A DNA stretch of 60,473 bases. Source: Propionibacteriaceae bacterium. Its GTDB lineage: Bacteria; Actinomycetota; Actinomycetes; Propionibacteriales; Propionibacteriaceae. The DNA lies in assembly GCA_009779115.1 (NCBI GenBank), contig WREX01000002.1:1-60473 (forward strand). The letters are read 5' to 3'. The position numbers and the translations under genes were made by a program. How positions within the stretch are numbered: the first letter of the stretch is position 1; each line of letters starts with the position of its first letter. Of the stretch, positions 7,777-17,252 are shown piece by piece. Below the pieces are notes generated by a model. The model made no database searches. It saw only the letters and a program-made list of their open reading frames with translations, and was not told the DNA's origin.

Positions 7777-10449
7777 ATGCAGAAGACTGTGCCCAAGCGG
7801 TTGACTCGGTATCACCCGATACTGCTTGGGATCATCGTCATTGTGTTGCTCGTACCCTTCATGGAGTTCGAGGAGTCTGTCGAGTCTGACGCTGCCGGTG
7901 GGGTGGTGACCGACATCAGACCGCGCGTGGGCCTGGTCGAGGGGCAGGGTCTGCTGACGATCACCGGCACCGATTTTGGGTACGGCCAGTACGTGCCCGT
8001 TGCGTACTTGGAGTTTGTCAATTCGTCAGTGGATAACTCGTCTCCGGTCATCAACACGGGCATTAATAATGCTTCAGGTATCTCGGTGTCGGCCACCTAC
8101 CAGATTCAATCCACAGCCACACAGTGGATTTGGGCAATCATCCCCGCTGGGAACACTGAGCCACAGTGCGGGTTGTATTCGATCTACGACAAGTACTCGT
8201 CGACAGAGCAGCAATTGAATCAGGCCGTGCCTGGCGCCACGTTCACCATGAACCCTGCGACTATCGGCACCCCCGTGACGATTGTCTCTTCGGCGGGCAC
8301 GAGCTGTGCGGGTGGCATCCAGATCGGTGTGGCGGAAAGCAGCATCGGGTTCGCGAGCAGGCTCAAGGCCTTTTCGATCACTCGCAGCGGAAGCACCGTC
8401 TACAACGGCGTGCCAGTTTATGACACGGCTACGAACGCATACGGCTTGTACAACACGGTGACGGGCACGTTCACCACCAGTGCTACTGGCGTTCTCTCGG
8501 GACCGACACCACATCTGATGACTGTCACACTTTCCGGGAAAAACACGGACGGCACGACGGTGTCCAAACCGTGTACGGATGTGACGGTGATCAGTCCCAC
8601 GAATGCCACGTGCGTGATCCCGGAGACGATGTTCGATGACGATGGCAGCGGCGACGCCACTGTGACCATCACATGGACCGATCAGACCGCCACTGTCCAG
8701 ACCAACACGGCGTTCAAGTTCCAGTACCAACCCGATCCGATGACCGTCGATTCGGTCTTTCCGGACTCCGGTCCGGTACACGGCGGCGATGTTCTGACCA
8801 TCAAGGGCACCAGCATGGGCGCGAGGAGCTTCATCCCCGTCCCGTACCTGCAATTTGTCCAGGACGAGGGGACATGGTACCACCCGTCCATCAACACCCG
8901 GATTCCCTTCCAGCTGACGACGCAGGTCACCGTGACGTATACTCCCGGTCCGGCGTCGCTGACTAACGGGCAGACCATCTGGGGGGGAGGCAGCGCGAGA
9001 CTGTATTCGCACGTGACTACCACTAACCTTCTGCGTGAGGAGCTCATCACACAGTCGTACGACTACGCTTTCACCGGTAATACAAACAGCACAGTGATCT
9101 TGGGCTCAGTCAGTGATTACGTCACGCCCGTCACAGTGGTCTCGGGCAGGGATTCCGCACAAATGAACGGCGGCACGCCCATCAACACTCCGGTTCAGGG
9201 CGGTAGCAGCTCCATCATCGTTGGTGGTAACAATGCAGGATACTTTGATGGCCGGATCTACACCTTTCAGATCCAGGACAGTGCCACGTTGGCCGACCCT
9301 CCCATCACCATTTTCAACGGCGTGCCTGTCTACAATGTGACCACTGGCACATACGGCCTGTATGACTCGATCACTGGCGGATTCTTCGGCAACGCCAGCG
9401 TCTCGGATGCCGCTAATACCCCGGCCGGTGTCATCCAGGGTCCTGATGGCCCCGGCGCCTCAGAGAGGATGTCGGTCACGTTCACCGGCCAGAACAGCGC
9501 GGGAATGCAGGTCAGTGCCGCCTGCTCCTCCGTCACTGTGGTGGACAGCATGACGACCACCTGCGTTGTGCCTCCATCAATGTTGGGTGGCAACGGAGCC
9601 GGGGACGCCACGGTCAGCGTCGCGTGGAGGAGGCGGGATGGCACCTCGATGGTGAGTCAGGATTTCACGTACACGTACGTGGGACCACCGGTGAGCGTCA
9701 CGTCGATCAGTCCAGACAAAGGGCTGATGGTCGGCGGGACCCCGTGTTCGGTGACGGGCACTCAGTTCGTCACCATGCTGGACGGTCTCAGTCTCGATGG
9801 CCTGCTGGTCGACGACGGTGGTACGGGCGACCTGCCGGCCGCCTGGACGGAGTCGGACCAGACGGTGTACGGCTGGTACGACCCAACCACCGGCACACTG
9901 ACCAAGCATCCCCAAAGTGACTCGATGATCGGCTACCTGGACGGCCAGACGTACGACGTTCCTATCACACAACTCCTCTTTGGTGACCAGCCCGCCACCG
10001 GTGTGACCGTGACCTCGGTGTCCGACCTGACGTGCGCAGCCATCCCAGCCCATTCTCCGGGCGTCTACACGATCTCGGTCAATGTCGACGGCAAGACCGC
10101 TGACCAGCCGCTGGTGGATGGATTCCAGTTCTTTCCCGTCGGTGACCTCGAAGTGCAGAAAACAGGCTGGATCTGCCCGGCTGACCATCGCGACAAGGAA
10201 AGCATCGACCAACGTCTGTGCACACTACTTCCCAGTGGTGGAACCCTCGTGGCAGGCACCATTGTTACCTGGGCTTATACGGTCACCTACGTGGTCCTCG
10301 ACGAGGATGGGCAACCGATCATCACAGGAACCCCCGTCTTGACCACCGCTCACGTGACCGATGACAAACTGGGCCCGGCCTGCGACATCGGCCCGCTCAG
10401 TATCAATGAGCCAGCAATGTGCGTGGCCTCCGGCGAGGTCACAGTATGA
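7777..10449 (+). CDS. Large secreted IPT/TIG-domain surface protein
   Basis: 890 aa, ATG preceded by AGGAG. A signal/anchor segment lies at about 17-29 (HPILLGIIVIVLLVPF). Two long modules each begin with an IPT/TIG immunoglobulin-like domain (VTDIRPRVGLVEGQG.. near 45; VDSVFPDSGPVHGGD.. near 325). Each also contains a LamG-like signature (PVYDTATNAYGLYNTVTGTF; PVYNVTTGTYGLYDSITGGF). A third IPT start lies near 640 (VTSISPDKGLMVGG). The C-terminus enters a DUF11-like repeat (DLEVQKTGW.., HVTDDKLGP) and stops abruptly with no sorting signal or transmembrane anchor, directly at a palindromic repeat, suggesting truncation. Probable adhesin; SecA2 follows. Confidence 0.75.
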   Translation: MQKTVPKRLTRYHPILLGIIVIVLLVPFMEFEESVESDAAGGVVTDIRPRVGLVEGQGLLTITGTDFGYGQYVPVAYLEFVNSSVDNSSPVINTGINNASGISVSATYQIQSTATQWIWAIIPAGNTEPQCGLYSIYDKYSSTEQQLNQAVPGATFTMNPATIGTPVTIVSSAGTSCAGGIQIGVAESSIGFASRLKAFSITRSGSTVYNGVPVYDTATNAYGLYNTVTGTFTTSATGVLSGPTPHLMTVTLSGKNTDGTTVSKPCTDVTVISPTNATCVIPETMFDDDGSGDATVTITWTDQTATVQTNTAFKFQYQPDPMTVDSVFPDSGPVHGGDVLTIKGTSMGARSFIPVPYLQFVQDEGTWYHPSINTRIPFQLTTQVTVTYTPGPASLTNGQTIWGGGSARLYSHVTTTNLLREELITQSYDYAFTGNTNSTVILGSVSDYVTPVTVVSGRDSAQMNGGTPINTPVQGGSSSIIVGGNNAGYFDGRIYTFQIQDSATLADPPITIFNGVPVYNVTTGTYGLYDSITGGFFGNASVSDAANTPAGVIQGPDGPGASERMSVTFTGQNSAGMQVSAACSSVTVVDSMTTTCVVPPSMLGGNGAGDATVSVAWRRRDGTSMVSQDFTYTYVGPPVSVTSISPDKGLMVGGTPCSVTGTQFVTMLDGLSLDGLLVDDGGTGDLPAAWTESDQTVYGWYDPTTGTLTKHPQSDSMIGYLDGQTYDVPITQLLFGDQPATGVTVTSVSDLTCAAIPAHSPGVYTISVNVDGKTADQPLVDGFQFFPVGDLEVQKTGWICPADHRDKESIDQRLCTLLPSGGTLVAGTIVTWAYTVTYVVLDEDGQPIITGTPVLTTAHVTDDKLGPACDIGPLSINEPAMCVASGEVTV

Positions 10450-10500
10450 CCCGAATCCACCGGATTCACCGATCGCTGGCGTCGCGCAGTAGCCGTGAAG
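10450..10500. repeat. Dispersed palindromic element, copy B (partial)
   Basis: Begins with the base after the IPT-protein stop codon. It contains GGATTCACCGATCGCTGGCG and TCGCGCAGTAGCCGTGAA, matching the element core, but the right arm is missing. Confidence 0.7.
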
Positions 10501-10660
10501 GGTCGTGAGTCGACTCATGATTGACAATGAAGACTGAATGATCGGGCGACAGTGGTGTCCACTCTTCGATGGCCGCCAGCCGATAGAGTGGTCGCATATT
10601 TCCCGGCGGTGTCCGGACCTGGAGACGGCACCCCCGAGACGTGGCAAATAGGAGGTGCTT

Positions 10661-12973
10661 GTGTGGAATTCGGTGGACGCTGGCGAGAAAATGGACGTGA
10701 TCGAGAGGATCCGGCGCTTGGTCGTCCGGGTTCCGGGCACTGAGAACCTTCGCTGGACCCAGGGCATGGCTGACCGGGCGACCAAGCTGGCTTCTGAGAT
10801 GGCGTCGGCCAGTGACGACCAGTTGCGGCAGCGGTTGGACGCTCTCGGGCCGAGATTCACCGAATCCGACCAGAAGTTGGTCCAGTTTCTCGCGGTGATG
10901 CGCGAATTGGCCGAGCGTGCTGTGGGCTTGCGGGCCTTCGATGTCCAGTTGCGGGCGGTGGCCGCGATGGTACGGGGCACCTCGGTGGAGATGGCCACAG
11001 GCGAGGGCAAGACCCTGGTTGGCGCCATCGCGGCAGTCGGGCTCGTGAAGGACGCGAACCGGGTCCATGTCCTGGCGGCCAACGATTATCTGGCCACCCG
11101 GGACGCGACCTGGATGGGACCGGTAATGGAGTTAGCCGGGGTAAGCGTGTCCGCCATCACCTCGCGGACACCCCGGTCCGAACGGCCTGGGAAGTACGCC
11201 GCGGATGTCGTCTACATCCCCGTCATTGAGGCGGGCTTCGACCAGTTGCGCGACCGTCTCGTCCTTGATGAGGCTGACATGTTGGGCATCACCACCGAAG
11301 CGGCCATCCTGGACGAGGCTGACGCCGTACTGTTGGATGAGGGCCGGGTGCCGCTGGTCCTCGCGGGGTCTGCCGAGGAAGAAGCAGGCCCACAGCGCGA
11401 CATGGCCCGCTTCGCGGCAACGCTGGTCGAGGGGGTCGATTTTCAGGTTGACCAGGACCGGCGCACCGTCCACTTGGAGGAGCCGGGGTTGGCGAAGCTG
11501 GAACAACAGTTCGGCGTGAGCGATCTGTTCGGGGAGGACCACCAGGTACTGGCAGAAGCAAATACTGCTTTGTATGCTCAGGCTGTCGTGGTCAAAGACG
11601 TGGACTATGTGGTCGAGGATGGCCGGGTACGCCTGGTCAGCCCGTCGCGCGGCCGGGTGGATGCCCTGCGACGCTGGCCCGAGGGGCTGCAAGAGGCCGT
11701 CGAAGCGAAAGAGCGCCTGAAAACAACGGCTCATGTGAGAATCCTGGACCAAATCCTGGTCCAGGATCTCGTCGGGATGTACCCCATCGTCGTCGGCATG
11801 AGCGCCACCCTGGTCTCAGCCGCCGAGGAGATCTACGACCTCTACCGTGTCAGCGTCGGCCCCCTGCCGCCCAATCAGAGGTGCGTGCGCGTCGACTCCC
11901 CGGACATCCTGTACGCCAGCGGTGTCGAGCGTGATGTGGCAGCCGTCGAGACCGTCCTGGCAGCCCACGAGAAGGGACAACCCATCCTGGTCGCCACCCA
12001 GTCCGTCGCCCGATCCCAGGAGTTCGCCGAAATTCTCGCCGAGGAGGGGCTGGACGCGGTGGTCCTCAACGCCAAGAACGACCAAGCCGAGGGTGAGATC
12101 ATCGCTGAAGCCGGCACGGTGGGCCGGATCACGGTCTCCACGCAGATGGCGGGCCGCGGCACCGACATCCGCCTGGGGGCCGGCGCCGCCGAACTCGGCG
12201 GACTGCTGATCGTCGGGCTCGCCCGTTTCTCCAACCCCCGTCTGGACGGCCAGTTGCGCGGACGGTCGGGCCGACAAGGCGATCCTGGGCGTACGGTCTT
12301 CCTGACAAGCCTGGATGACGACCTGATCCGGGATTTCACCGAACCGGGCACACCGTCACACGTTGACGATGACGGAGTGGTGCACGACAAACAACTTGTC
12401 CAGTTGATGGGCCACGCCCAACGCGTCTCCAACGCACAGCAGCGCAATTTGAGAGAACTGTCGGAGAAGTACGGACGCCTGCTGGCCGATCAACGCCAAG
12501 GATTAATGTCACTTCGACAGGAGATCCTCTGCCTGGACTCCGGGATGCCCTGGGTGACCGAGGTGGCCGAGGAGCGCATGGCCGAGTTGAAGGAATCCAT
12601 GGACGAGGAGGAGCTGTCCCGCACCGTGCGCCACGTACTGCTCCTGTGTCTGGACCGGTTCTGGAGCGACCACTTGGCCTACGCCGCCGAGGTGCGTGAG
12701 GGCATCCACCTGCGCCGCTTGGCCGGTGAGGAGCCCGACAAGGCGTTCAACACCCTGATCGCCGACCACGTCACCCCCTTGTTGGACGAGGCCGTGGCCC
12801 TGGCAGCCGACATCCTCGAAGCGGCGGACGTGATCGATGGCCAGCTAGACCTGAGCGCTGTCGAGCAGTACCGCCCCGGCGCGACCTGGACCTACACCGT
12901 CACCGACGACCACTTCGGCTCCGCATGGGAGCGGGTGGGCAAGTGGGCCAAGGAGAAAATGTCCCGGCGCTGA
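10661..12973 (+). CDS. secA2: Accessory Sec translocase ATPase SecA2
   Basis: 770 aa from GTG 10661, 5 nt after AGGAGG; GTG 10655 overlaps that site and is unlikely. SecA hallmarks: Walker A MATGEGKTL (near 110), Walker B DEADAVLLDEG (near 220), the motor motif STQMAGRGTDIRLGAG and GRSGRQGDPG. It lacks the C-terminal zinc/SecB-binding tail of SecA1. The segment usually reading YGTNNEFGFDYLRD is altered to IPVIEAGFDQLRDR, as expected of SecA2 paralogs. In actinobacteria SecA2 exports a subset of proteins through SecYEG. The preceding IPT protein and the nearby secreted clusters are possible clients (inference). Confidence 0.9.
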   Translation: MWNSVDAGEKMDVIERIRRLVVRVPGTENLRWTQGMADRATKLASEMASASDDQLRQRLDALGPRFTESDQKLVQFLAVMRELAERAVGLRAFDVQLRAVAAMVRGTSVEMATGEGKTLVGAIAAVGLVKDANRVHVLAANDYLATRDATWMGPVMELAGVSVSAITSRTPRSERPGKYAADVVYIPVIEAGFDQLRDRLVLDEADMLGITTEAAILDEADAVLLDEGRVPLVLAGSAEEEAGPQRDMARFAATLVEGVDFQVDQDRRTVHLEEPGLAKLEQQFGVSDLFGEDHQVLAEANTALYAQAVVVKDVDYVVEDGRVRLVSPSRGRVDALRRWPEGLQEAVEAKERLKTTAHVRILDQILVQDLVGMYPIVVGMSATLVSAAEEIYDLYRVSVGPLPPNQRCVRVDSPDILYASGVERDVAAVETVLAAHEKGQPILVATQSVARSQEFAEILAEEGLDAVVLNAKNDQAEGEIIAEAGTVGRITVSTQMAGRGTDIRLGAGAAELGGLLIVGLARFSNPRLDGQLRGRSGRQGDPGRTVFLTSLDDDLIRDFTEPGTPSHVDDDGVVHDKQLVQLMGHAQRVSNAQQRNLRELSEKYGRLLADQRQGLMSLRQEILCLDSGMPWVTEVAEERMAELKESMDEEELSRTVRHVLLLCLDRFWSDHLAYAAEVREGIHLRRLAGEEPDKAFNTLIADHVTPLLDEAVALAADILEAADVIDGQLDLSAVEQYRPGATWTYTVTDDHFGSAWERVGKWAKEKMSRR

Positions 12974-13107
12974 GCCGGACCAGTCGCGGGTACGCAGTAG
13001 CTACCGGGCCCAATGAGCCAGCCTGGCCGATGGCGCCTGAGCTGGGAGTGCGCACGGTGGTGAAAGATGTGACGGCGCCCCGACTTGCGATTGACAACGA
13101 GCATTAG

Positions 13108-13135
13108 TTGCACTTATTGTGCTATGTTCTATACT
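13108..13135 (+). promoter_or_regulatory. Sigma-70-like promoter
   Basis: TTGCAC at 13108-13113 and TATACT at 13130-13135, separated by 16 bp. Reads toward the small membrane protein and dadA-like gene. Confidence 0.45.
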
Positions 13136-13167
13136 GGCTGTGTTGCCAGGGCAGGGTGGCTTTCGCA

Positions 13168-13380
13168 GTGGGGTATGCCGTGTTCATCGTTTCGGTGGTG
13201 ACAATGCTGATGTCCCGGGGACCGATCGCCATGATGGAGGTGCTCCTGGGCCTTGGCTCCATGGTCGTGCTTTTCGTCGCAGGGAGATGGACCTCTCGGC
13301 CTCACGTGGTCTCGTCGCTGCCCCCCGGGGAACAGTCACTGGTTGACACAGGGTTGCGACGAAGACATGCCCCCTGTTAG
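13168..13380 (+). CDS. Small putative membrane protein
   Basis: About 70 aa from a possible GTG at 13168, downstream of a plausible promoter. There are two hydrophobic stretches (AVFIVSVVTMLM and MMEVLLGLGSMVVLFVAG), then a polar Arg-rich tail. No convincing ribosome binding site and no recognised family. The frame is open back to 13108, but that part overlaps the promoter. May be non-coding. Confidence 0.3.
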   Translation: MGYAVFIVSVVTMLMSRGPIAMMEVLLGLGSMVVLFVAGRWTSRPHVVSSLPPGEQSLVDTGLRRRHAPC

Positions 13381-13410
13381 CGTGACTGATCAGCAACGAA
13401 AACATTCCTG

Positions 13411-13466
13411 AGCCCGGATGCACCGGTTGCTGGCGTCGCAGTCATGAATTGATGCACCCGGGCTAA
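13411..13466. repeat. Dispersed palindromic element, copy C
   Basis: The most compact copy: AGCCCGGATGCACCGGTTGC at the left, TTGATGCACCCGGGCT at the right, and GGCGTCGC between. The arms AGCCCGGATGCA and TGCACCCGGGCT pair with one mismatch. Lies 13 bp before the dadA-like gene. Confidence 0.75.
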
Positions 13467-13479
13467 GAGCCGAGTCGAC

Positions 13480-14730
13480 ATGAACATCCTCGTTATTGGT
13501 GCCGGAGTCATCGGGGTCACCACCGCTTGTGAACTGAAGCGACAGGGCCATGAGGTCACCGTCATCGAACGCCGCGACCAGGCGGCTGGGGGAGCCAGCC
13601 ACGCCAATGGCTGTTTCCTATCTGCCGCTCACAGCAATCCTTGGGGGGAGGCTGGATTGCCCACCATGGCGATCCGCTCCTTCTTCCAGTCGGATTCGCC
13701 CATCGGATTCAAGCTGAACTTTTCCGCCAGCCAGATCAGTTGGCTGTGGGGGATGCTGCGCCAATGCAGCACCAAGCAGTACGTCCGCAACCGCGATCGC
13801 ATGGTGCCGCTCAGCCGTTACAGCCGCCAACGCCTCGATGACATCGAACAATACACTGGAGTTCGCCAGTACGGGCGCCGGGATGCGGGCAGTCTCGTGC
13901 TCTTCCGCGATCCGGCCAAAGTCGAGGGGGCGAGCCACCATGCGCAGGCCCTGCACGACATGGGTTTCGATGCCCAGTGGCTCAGCCCCGACGAGGTACG
14001 GGAATTGGAGCCAGGCCTGAAAGAGGCCAAGGGCCCGCTGGCCGGCGGTCTGTTGGTCCGCGACGACTCCTCCGGTGACTGCCAGGTTTTCACGTCCGAT
14101 CTGATGCGGTGGAACCAAGAACAGGGAGTACGTTTCGTTCAGTCACAGGCGATCACCCGCGTCGAGGTGGCCGGTGGCCGAGTCCAGGCTGTCTGCGCCG
14201 GGGACCAGCGCTTCACCGCCGATGCGTACGTGTTCGCCACTGGCTCCGAGACCGGGCGACTGCTCAACAAGCTCTTCCGGGTGCCTGTCTATCCGGTGAA
14301 GGGCTATTCATTCACCGCGCCGCTGGCGAACCTGGACGTGGCCCCGCGGCGTGCGGTCCTCGATGACGGCAGCAAGCTGGCGATCGCGCGTTTCGACGAC
14401 CACATCCGCGTGGCCGGTGTGGCCGAGGTCTCGGATGACCTGACCATCCAGCGCCGCCGCACCAAGCAGATCATGGACATCTACTCCCAGTGGTATCCCC
14501 GAGCGGCAGACCTGACCCAAGCGAAATTCTGGACCGGACTTCGCCCGATGACCCCAGACGGCACTCCCATCATCGGCACCACTCCCATCGCCAATCTGTA
14601 CCTCAACACAGGCCAGGGCACGTACGGCTGGACCATGGCCGCCGGCTCGGCCTCCCTGCTCGCCGACATCGTCAGCGGGCGCAAACCCGCACTCAACCCG
14701 GCCAACTATGCGTTGACCCGTCGCAACTGA
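13480..14730 (+). CDS. D-amino-acid dehydrogenase (DadA-like FAD oxidoreductase)
   Basis: 416 aa. The N-terminal FAD dinucleotide motif VIGAGVIGVTTACEL (residues 5-19) is followed by an acidic residue in TVIERR, and the DAO-fold C-terminal motif lies near GLRPMTPDGTPIIG and TGQGTYGWTMAAG. This matches the DadA branch, which oxidises D-amino acids (typically D-alanine) to 2-oxo acids at the membrane with electron transfer to the respiratory chain. It is followed by a tautomerase and an SDR in one apparent operon, so a non-alanine substrate is possible. Confidence 0.85.
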   Translation: MNILVIGAGVIGVTTACELKRQGHEVTVIERRDQAAGGASHANGCFLSAAHSNPWGEAGLPTMAIRSFFQSDSPIGFKLNFSASQISWLWGMLRQCSTKQYVRNRDRMVPLSRYSRQRLDDIEQYTGVRQYGRRDAGSLVLFRDPAKVEGASHHAQALHDMGFDAQWLSPDEVRELEPGLKEAKGPLAGGLLVRDDSSGDCQVFTSDLMRWNQEQGVRFVQSQAITRVEVAGGRVQAVCAGDQRFTADAYVFATGSETGRLLNKLFRVPVYPVKGYSFTAPLANLDVAPRRAVLDDGSKLAIARFDDHIRVAGVAEVSDDLTIQRRRTKQIMDIYSQWYPRAADLTQAKFWTGLRPMTPDGTPIIGTTPIANLYLNTGQGTYGWTMAAGSASLLADIVSGRKPALNPANYALTRRN

Positions 14731-14747
14731 AACAGAAGGAGTCCCCT

Positions 14748-14969
14748 ATGCCCACCGTCCGCATCGAACTGTTGGAGGGCCGCAGCCCAGCAGTCAAGCA
14801 GCAAGTCGCCGATGAAGTCACGGAGATGATGTGCCGCCTGCTGGGTGCCCAGCCAGGACACGTCTATGTGATGTTCGACGAGTATGCGCCTCACAACTGG
14901 GCTGTCGGCGGCTCCTTCTTCCCCTCACCCACCCCCGCGACAACTGCCACGACCTCCCGAGAAAGCTGA
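14748..14969 (+). CDS. 4-oxalocrotonate tautomerase family enzyme
   Basis: 73 aa, ATG preceded by AGAAGGAG. After Met removal the N-terminus is Pro (MPTVRIELLEGRS), the catalytic base of 4-OT-fold tautomerases. The remainder (PAVKQQVADEVTEMM..) fits the beta-alpha-beta unit. It would isomerise enol/keto acids, typical of aromatic degradation. It sits 17 bp after the dadA-like gene and 5 bp before the SDR gene. Confidence 0.85.
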   Translation: MPTVRIELLEGRSPAVKQQVADEVTEMMCRLLGAQPGHVYVMFDEYAPHNWAVGGSFFPSPTPATTATTSRES

Positions 14970-14974
14970 CACCC

Positions 14975-15601
14975 ATGGACACCACTCGTCCCAAGCTCTT
15001 GCTCGTCGGCGCGAGCGGCGCCATCGGCCGCCCCGTCCACCAGGCCCTCCTGGAGTATTACGATGTCATCACTGCGTCAAGACACAATGCCGATGTCCGC
15101 CTGGATCTGACTGACCCAGCGTCCGTCACCGCCGTACTGGCCAGCGTCGGTCCTCTGGACGCGATCGTCAGCGTCGCCGGACGCGCGAACTTCGTGGCTC
15201 TGAAGGATGTCGAGCCCGTGGCGGGCGACGAGTCCAAATATGCCCTCGGCCTCCAAGACAAACTCATGGGCCAGGTCAACCTGGCGTTGGCCTCGCGCGG
15301 CGTGATCCGCCCGGGTGGAGCCATCGTCCTGACCTCGGGCACGACCGCGGTTGATCCCATCCTGGGTGGTTCCTCCCTGAGCATGGTCAACGGCGCCCTC
15401 GAAGCCTGGGTACGTGCTGCCGCCACTGAGTGGCCCGACGCGGTGCGCATTAACCTGGTCAGCCCCAGTCTGGTGGAAGGCACACCCGCCGAGGCCATCA
15501 AAGCGTTCCCCGGCTGGCCCATCATCACCGGTGAGCAGTTGGGCTTGGCCTACATCCGCTGTCTGAGAAGTGGAATCACCGGTCAAACCGTGACGATCTG
15601 A
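14975..15601 (+). CDS. Short-chain dehydrogenase/reductase
   Basis: 208 aa. The NAD(P)-binding motif LLVGASGAIGRPVHQ is at residues 9-23, followed by VDVRLDLTD-like and VSVAGRANF segments. The usual YxxxK catalytic site is replaced by a Ser-rich segment (GGSSLSMVNGALEAWVRA), as in the small SDR subgroup whose members lack the canonical Tyr. Substrate unknown; the operon with a tautomerase and DadA-like oxidase suggests keto-acid metabolism. Confidence 0.8.
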   Translation: MDTTRPKLLLVGASGAIGRPVHQALLEYYDVITASRHNADVRLDLTDPASVTAVLASVGPLDAIVSVAGRANFVALKDVEPVAGDESKYALGLQDKLMGQVNLALASRGVIRPGGAIVLTSGTTAVDPILGGSSLSMVNGALEAWVRAAATEWPDAVRINLVSPSLVEGTPAEAIKAFPGWPIITGEQLGLAYIRCLRSGITGQTVTI

Positions 15602-15633
15602 TCGACACAACTACCGTTTAATCCTTCAACCAC

Positions 15634-15670
15634 ATCCACCGATCGCCCGTCAGGAAGGCGATCGGTGGAT
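15634..15670. terminator. Bidirectional terminator hairpin
   Basis: A 14-bp perfect stem ATCCACCGATCGCC / GGCGATCGGTGGAT with a 9-nt loop, between the convergent SDR and MFS genes. Confidence 0.8.
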
Positions 15671-15707
15671 GGGTTCGAAGGTAGCTTAATTGTTGCAGTG
15701 GCGCCCG

Positions 15708-17096
15708 TCAGGCGGGTTGCGGTACCGCGTGGGTGATTTCCACCTCCTTGCGACGCGAGCCGATGTGCAGGATCAGCACACTCAGGCCAGCGACGAGCAA
15801 TGGCATGGCGAAGATCGTGAAGGCCGCTTTGATGGAGAATCCAGCATCCAAGACCATGCCACCGAGGATCGGGGCTGCGATGCCGCCCAGACGCCCGGCG
15901 CCGATAACGATGCCGTACCCGGTTGCCCGAGCCAGTGTCGGATATAGTCGCGGGACGATGGTGTAGAAACCGCTGGTGCCGGCGCTGAAGAAGAAGGACG
16001 CGACGCCGATGAGGATGAAGGCGGTCGGGACCTGGGTGCCACTCATGGCGAACCAGATCACACCGGCTGCGCCCAACACGACGAAGATGGTGGTCAGAGG
16101 CCGTACGTTCACCTTCAGGGCGATCACGCCGAACAGGACCATACCGATCATGCCGCCGACGCTGGTCGCCAGGGTGGAGGGGGCGGACAGAGTCATGTTG
16201 GGGGCCCCGGAAGCCAACGGGTTGGCGGCGGTGATCGTCTTGGGCACCCAGGTGTTGACGAAGTAGAACGTGATCATGAACGCGATGTAGCCGATGACCA
16301 TCAGAATCGTCTTCCAGCGCACACCGGGTGCGAAGACTGTCCTGATGGCGCCCTTCTGGTTGACTTCGGCGGATTCGGTGGGGGGAAGTTCTTGCAGGAT
16401 GGGTTGGCTCATCTTGCCGAGCAACAGGTTCAAGCGGGGGAGGGAGTCTTTGGCACGGCCTTCTGCCAACCAGGTAATCGACTCGGGGAACAATACTACG
16501 GTGCCAATGAAGGTAACCAGAGCCAGTGCGGCGCCGATGGTGAAAGCGAAGCGCCATCCGCCGAACGGATAGGCCAGGGTGGCGAACGGTGCGGCGGTGA
16601 TCATCGGTCCGATGATTCCAGCGCCCAAGGCGGCCCCGATGTTCACGGAGGCGGCGGAGAAGCCCATGGCGATGGGATAAGAACGCTTGTTGGTGTACTC
16701 AGCGAGGATCACACCCACGATGGCGATCAGCATGCCGATGCCCACACCCGTCACGATGCGGGAGGCGAGCAAAACGGCCATATCTTTTCCAATCGGGCCG
16801 ATGGCCATGCCCACCATCACGGTGGCGGTGGCGGCCATGGCGAGATTGCGCCGGCCGAAGCGGTCTCCCAGCGGTGCGACAAGGACCGAGCCCACGAACA
16901 TCCCGATTAACGCTCCGGACATCACCAGGCCCAACAGACTGTTGTTCGTCCCATAGTCTTTCTGGACGAAGGGTGCGGTGAAGGACATCACCGCCAAGTC
17001 GTACCCATCGAGGACAACCATGGCGATGGCCAGAATCACCGCTCTCAGTTGCAGGCCACTCATTTTCGACGTGGCGATTTGTTCCGAAATTTTCAT
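15708..17096 (-). CDS. MFS transporter, aromatic acid:H+ symporter-like
   Basis: 462 aa, 12 predicted membrane segments in two halves. The MFS loop motif GDRFGRRNLA lies after TM2 (near 80), and DGYDLAVMSFTAPF at the N-terminus is the signature of the AAHS family (PcaK/BenK type), whose charged Asp in TM1 is needed for transport. It likely imports an aromatic acid or related compound for the neighbouring catabolic genes. It has its own promoter upstream. Confidence 0.85.
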   Translation of the reverse strand: MKISEQIATSKMSGLQLRAVILAIAMVVLDGYDLAVMSFTAPFVQKDYGTNNSLLGLVMSGALIGMFVGSVLVAPLGDRFGRRNLAMAATATVMVGMAIGPIGKDMAVLLASRIVTGVGIGMLIAIVGVILAEYTNKRSYPIAMGFSAASVNIGAALGAGIIGPMITAAPFATLAYPFGGWRFAFTIGAALALVTFIGTVVLFPESITWLAEGRAKDSLPRLNLLLGKMSQPILQELPPTESAEVNQKGAIRTVFAPGVRWKTILMVIGYIAFMITFYFVNTWVPKTITAANPLASGAPNMTLSAPSTLATSVGGMIGMVLFGVIALKVNVRPLTTIFVVLGAAGVIWFAMSGTQVPTAFILIGVASFFFSAGTSGFYTIVPRLYPTLARATGYGIVIGAGRLGGIAAPILGGMVLDAGFSIKAAFTIFAMPLLVAGLSVLILHIGSRRKEVEITHAVPQPA

Positions 17097-17162
17097 GCAA
17101 TGCTCCTTCTCACTCGGGCTTGCGCCCCCTCACTCTGCACCCAATCGGCACCTCTCTCGGTA

Positions 17163-17191
17163 TATCCTAAATAATATAAGACATTTGTCAA
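17163..17191 (-). promoter_or_regulatory. Promoter of the MFS gene
   Basis: On the minus strand, TTGACA (17191-17186) and AGGATA (17168-17163) are 17 bp apart in an AT-rich stretch. A GACATTTGTC palindrome (17180-17189) overlaps the -35 box and may be an operator. Confidence 0.55.
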
Positions 17192-17252
17192 TGGATTTTA
17201 TATAATCTCTTGGTGTGTGGGACATCGATCTTCATTGGTGCCCCGGTGGTAG

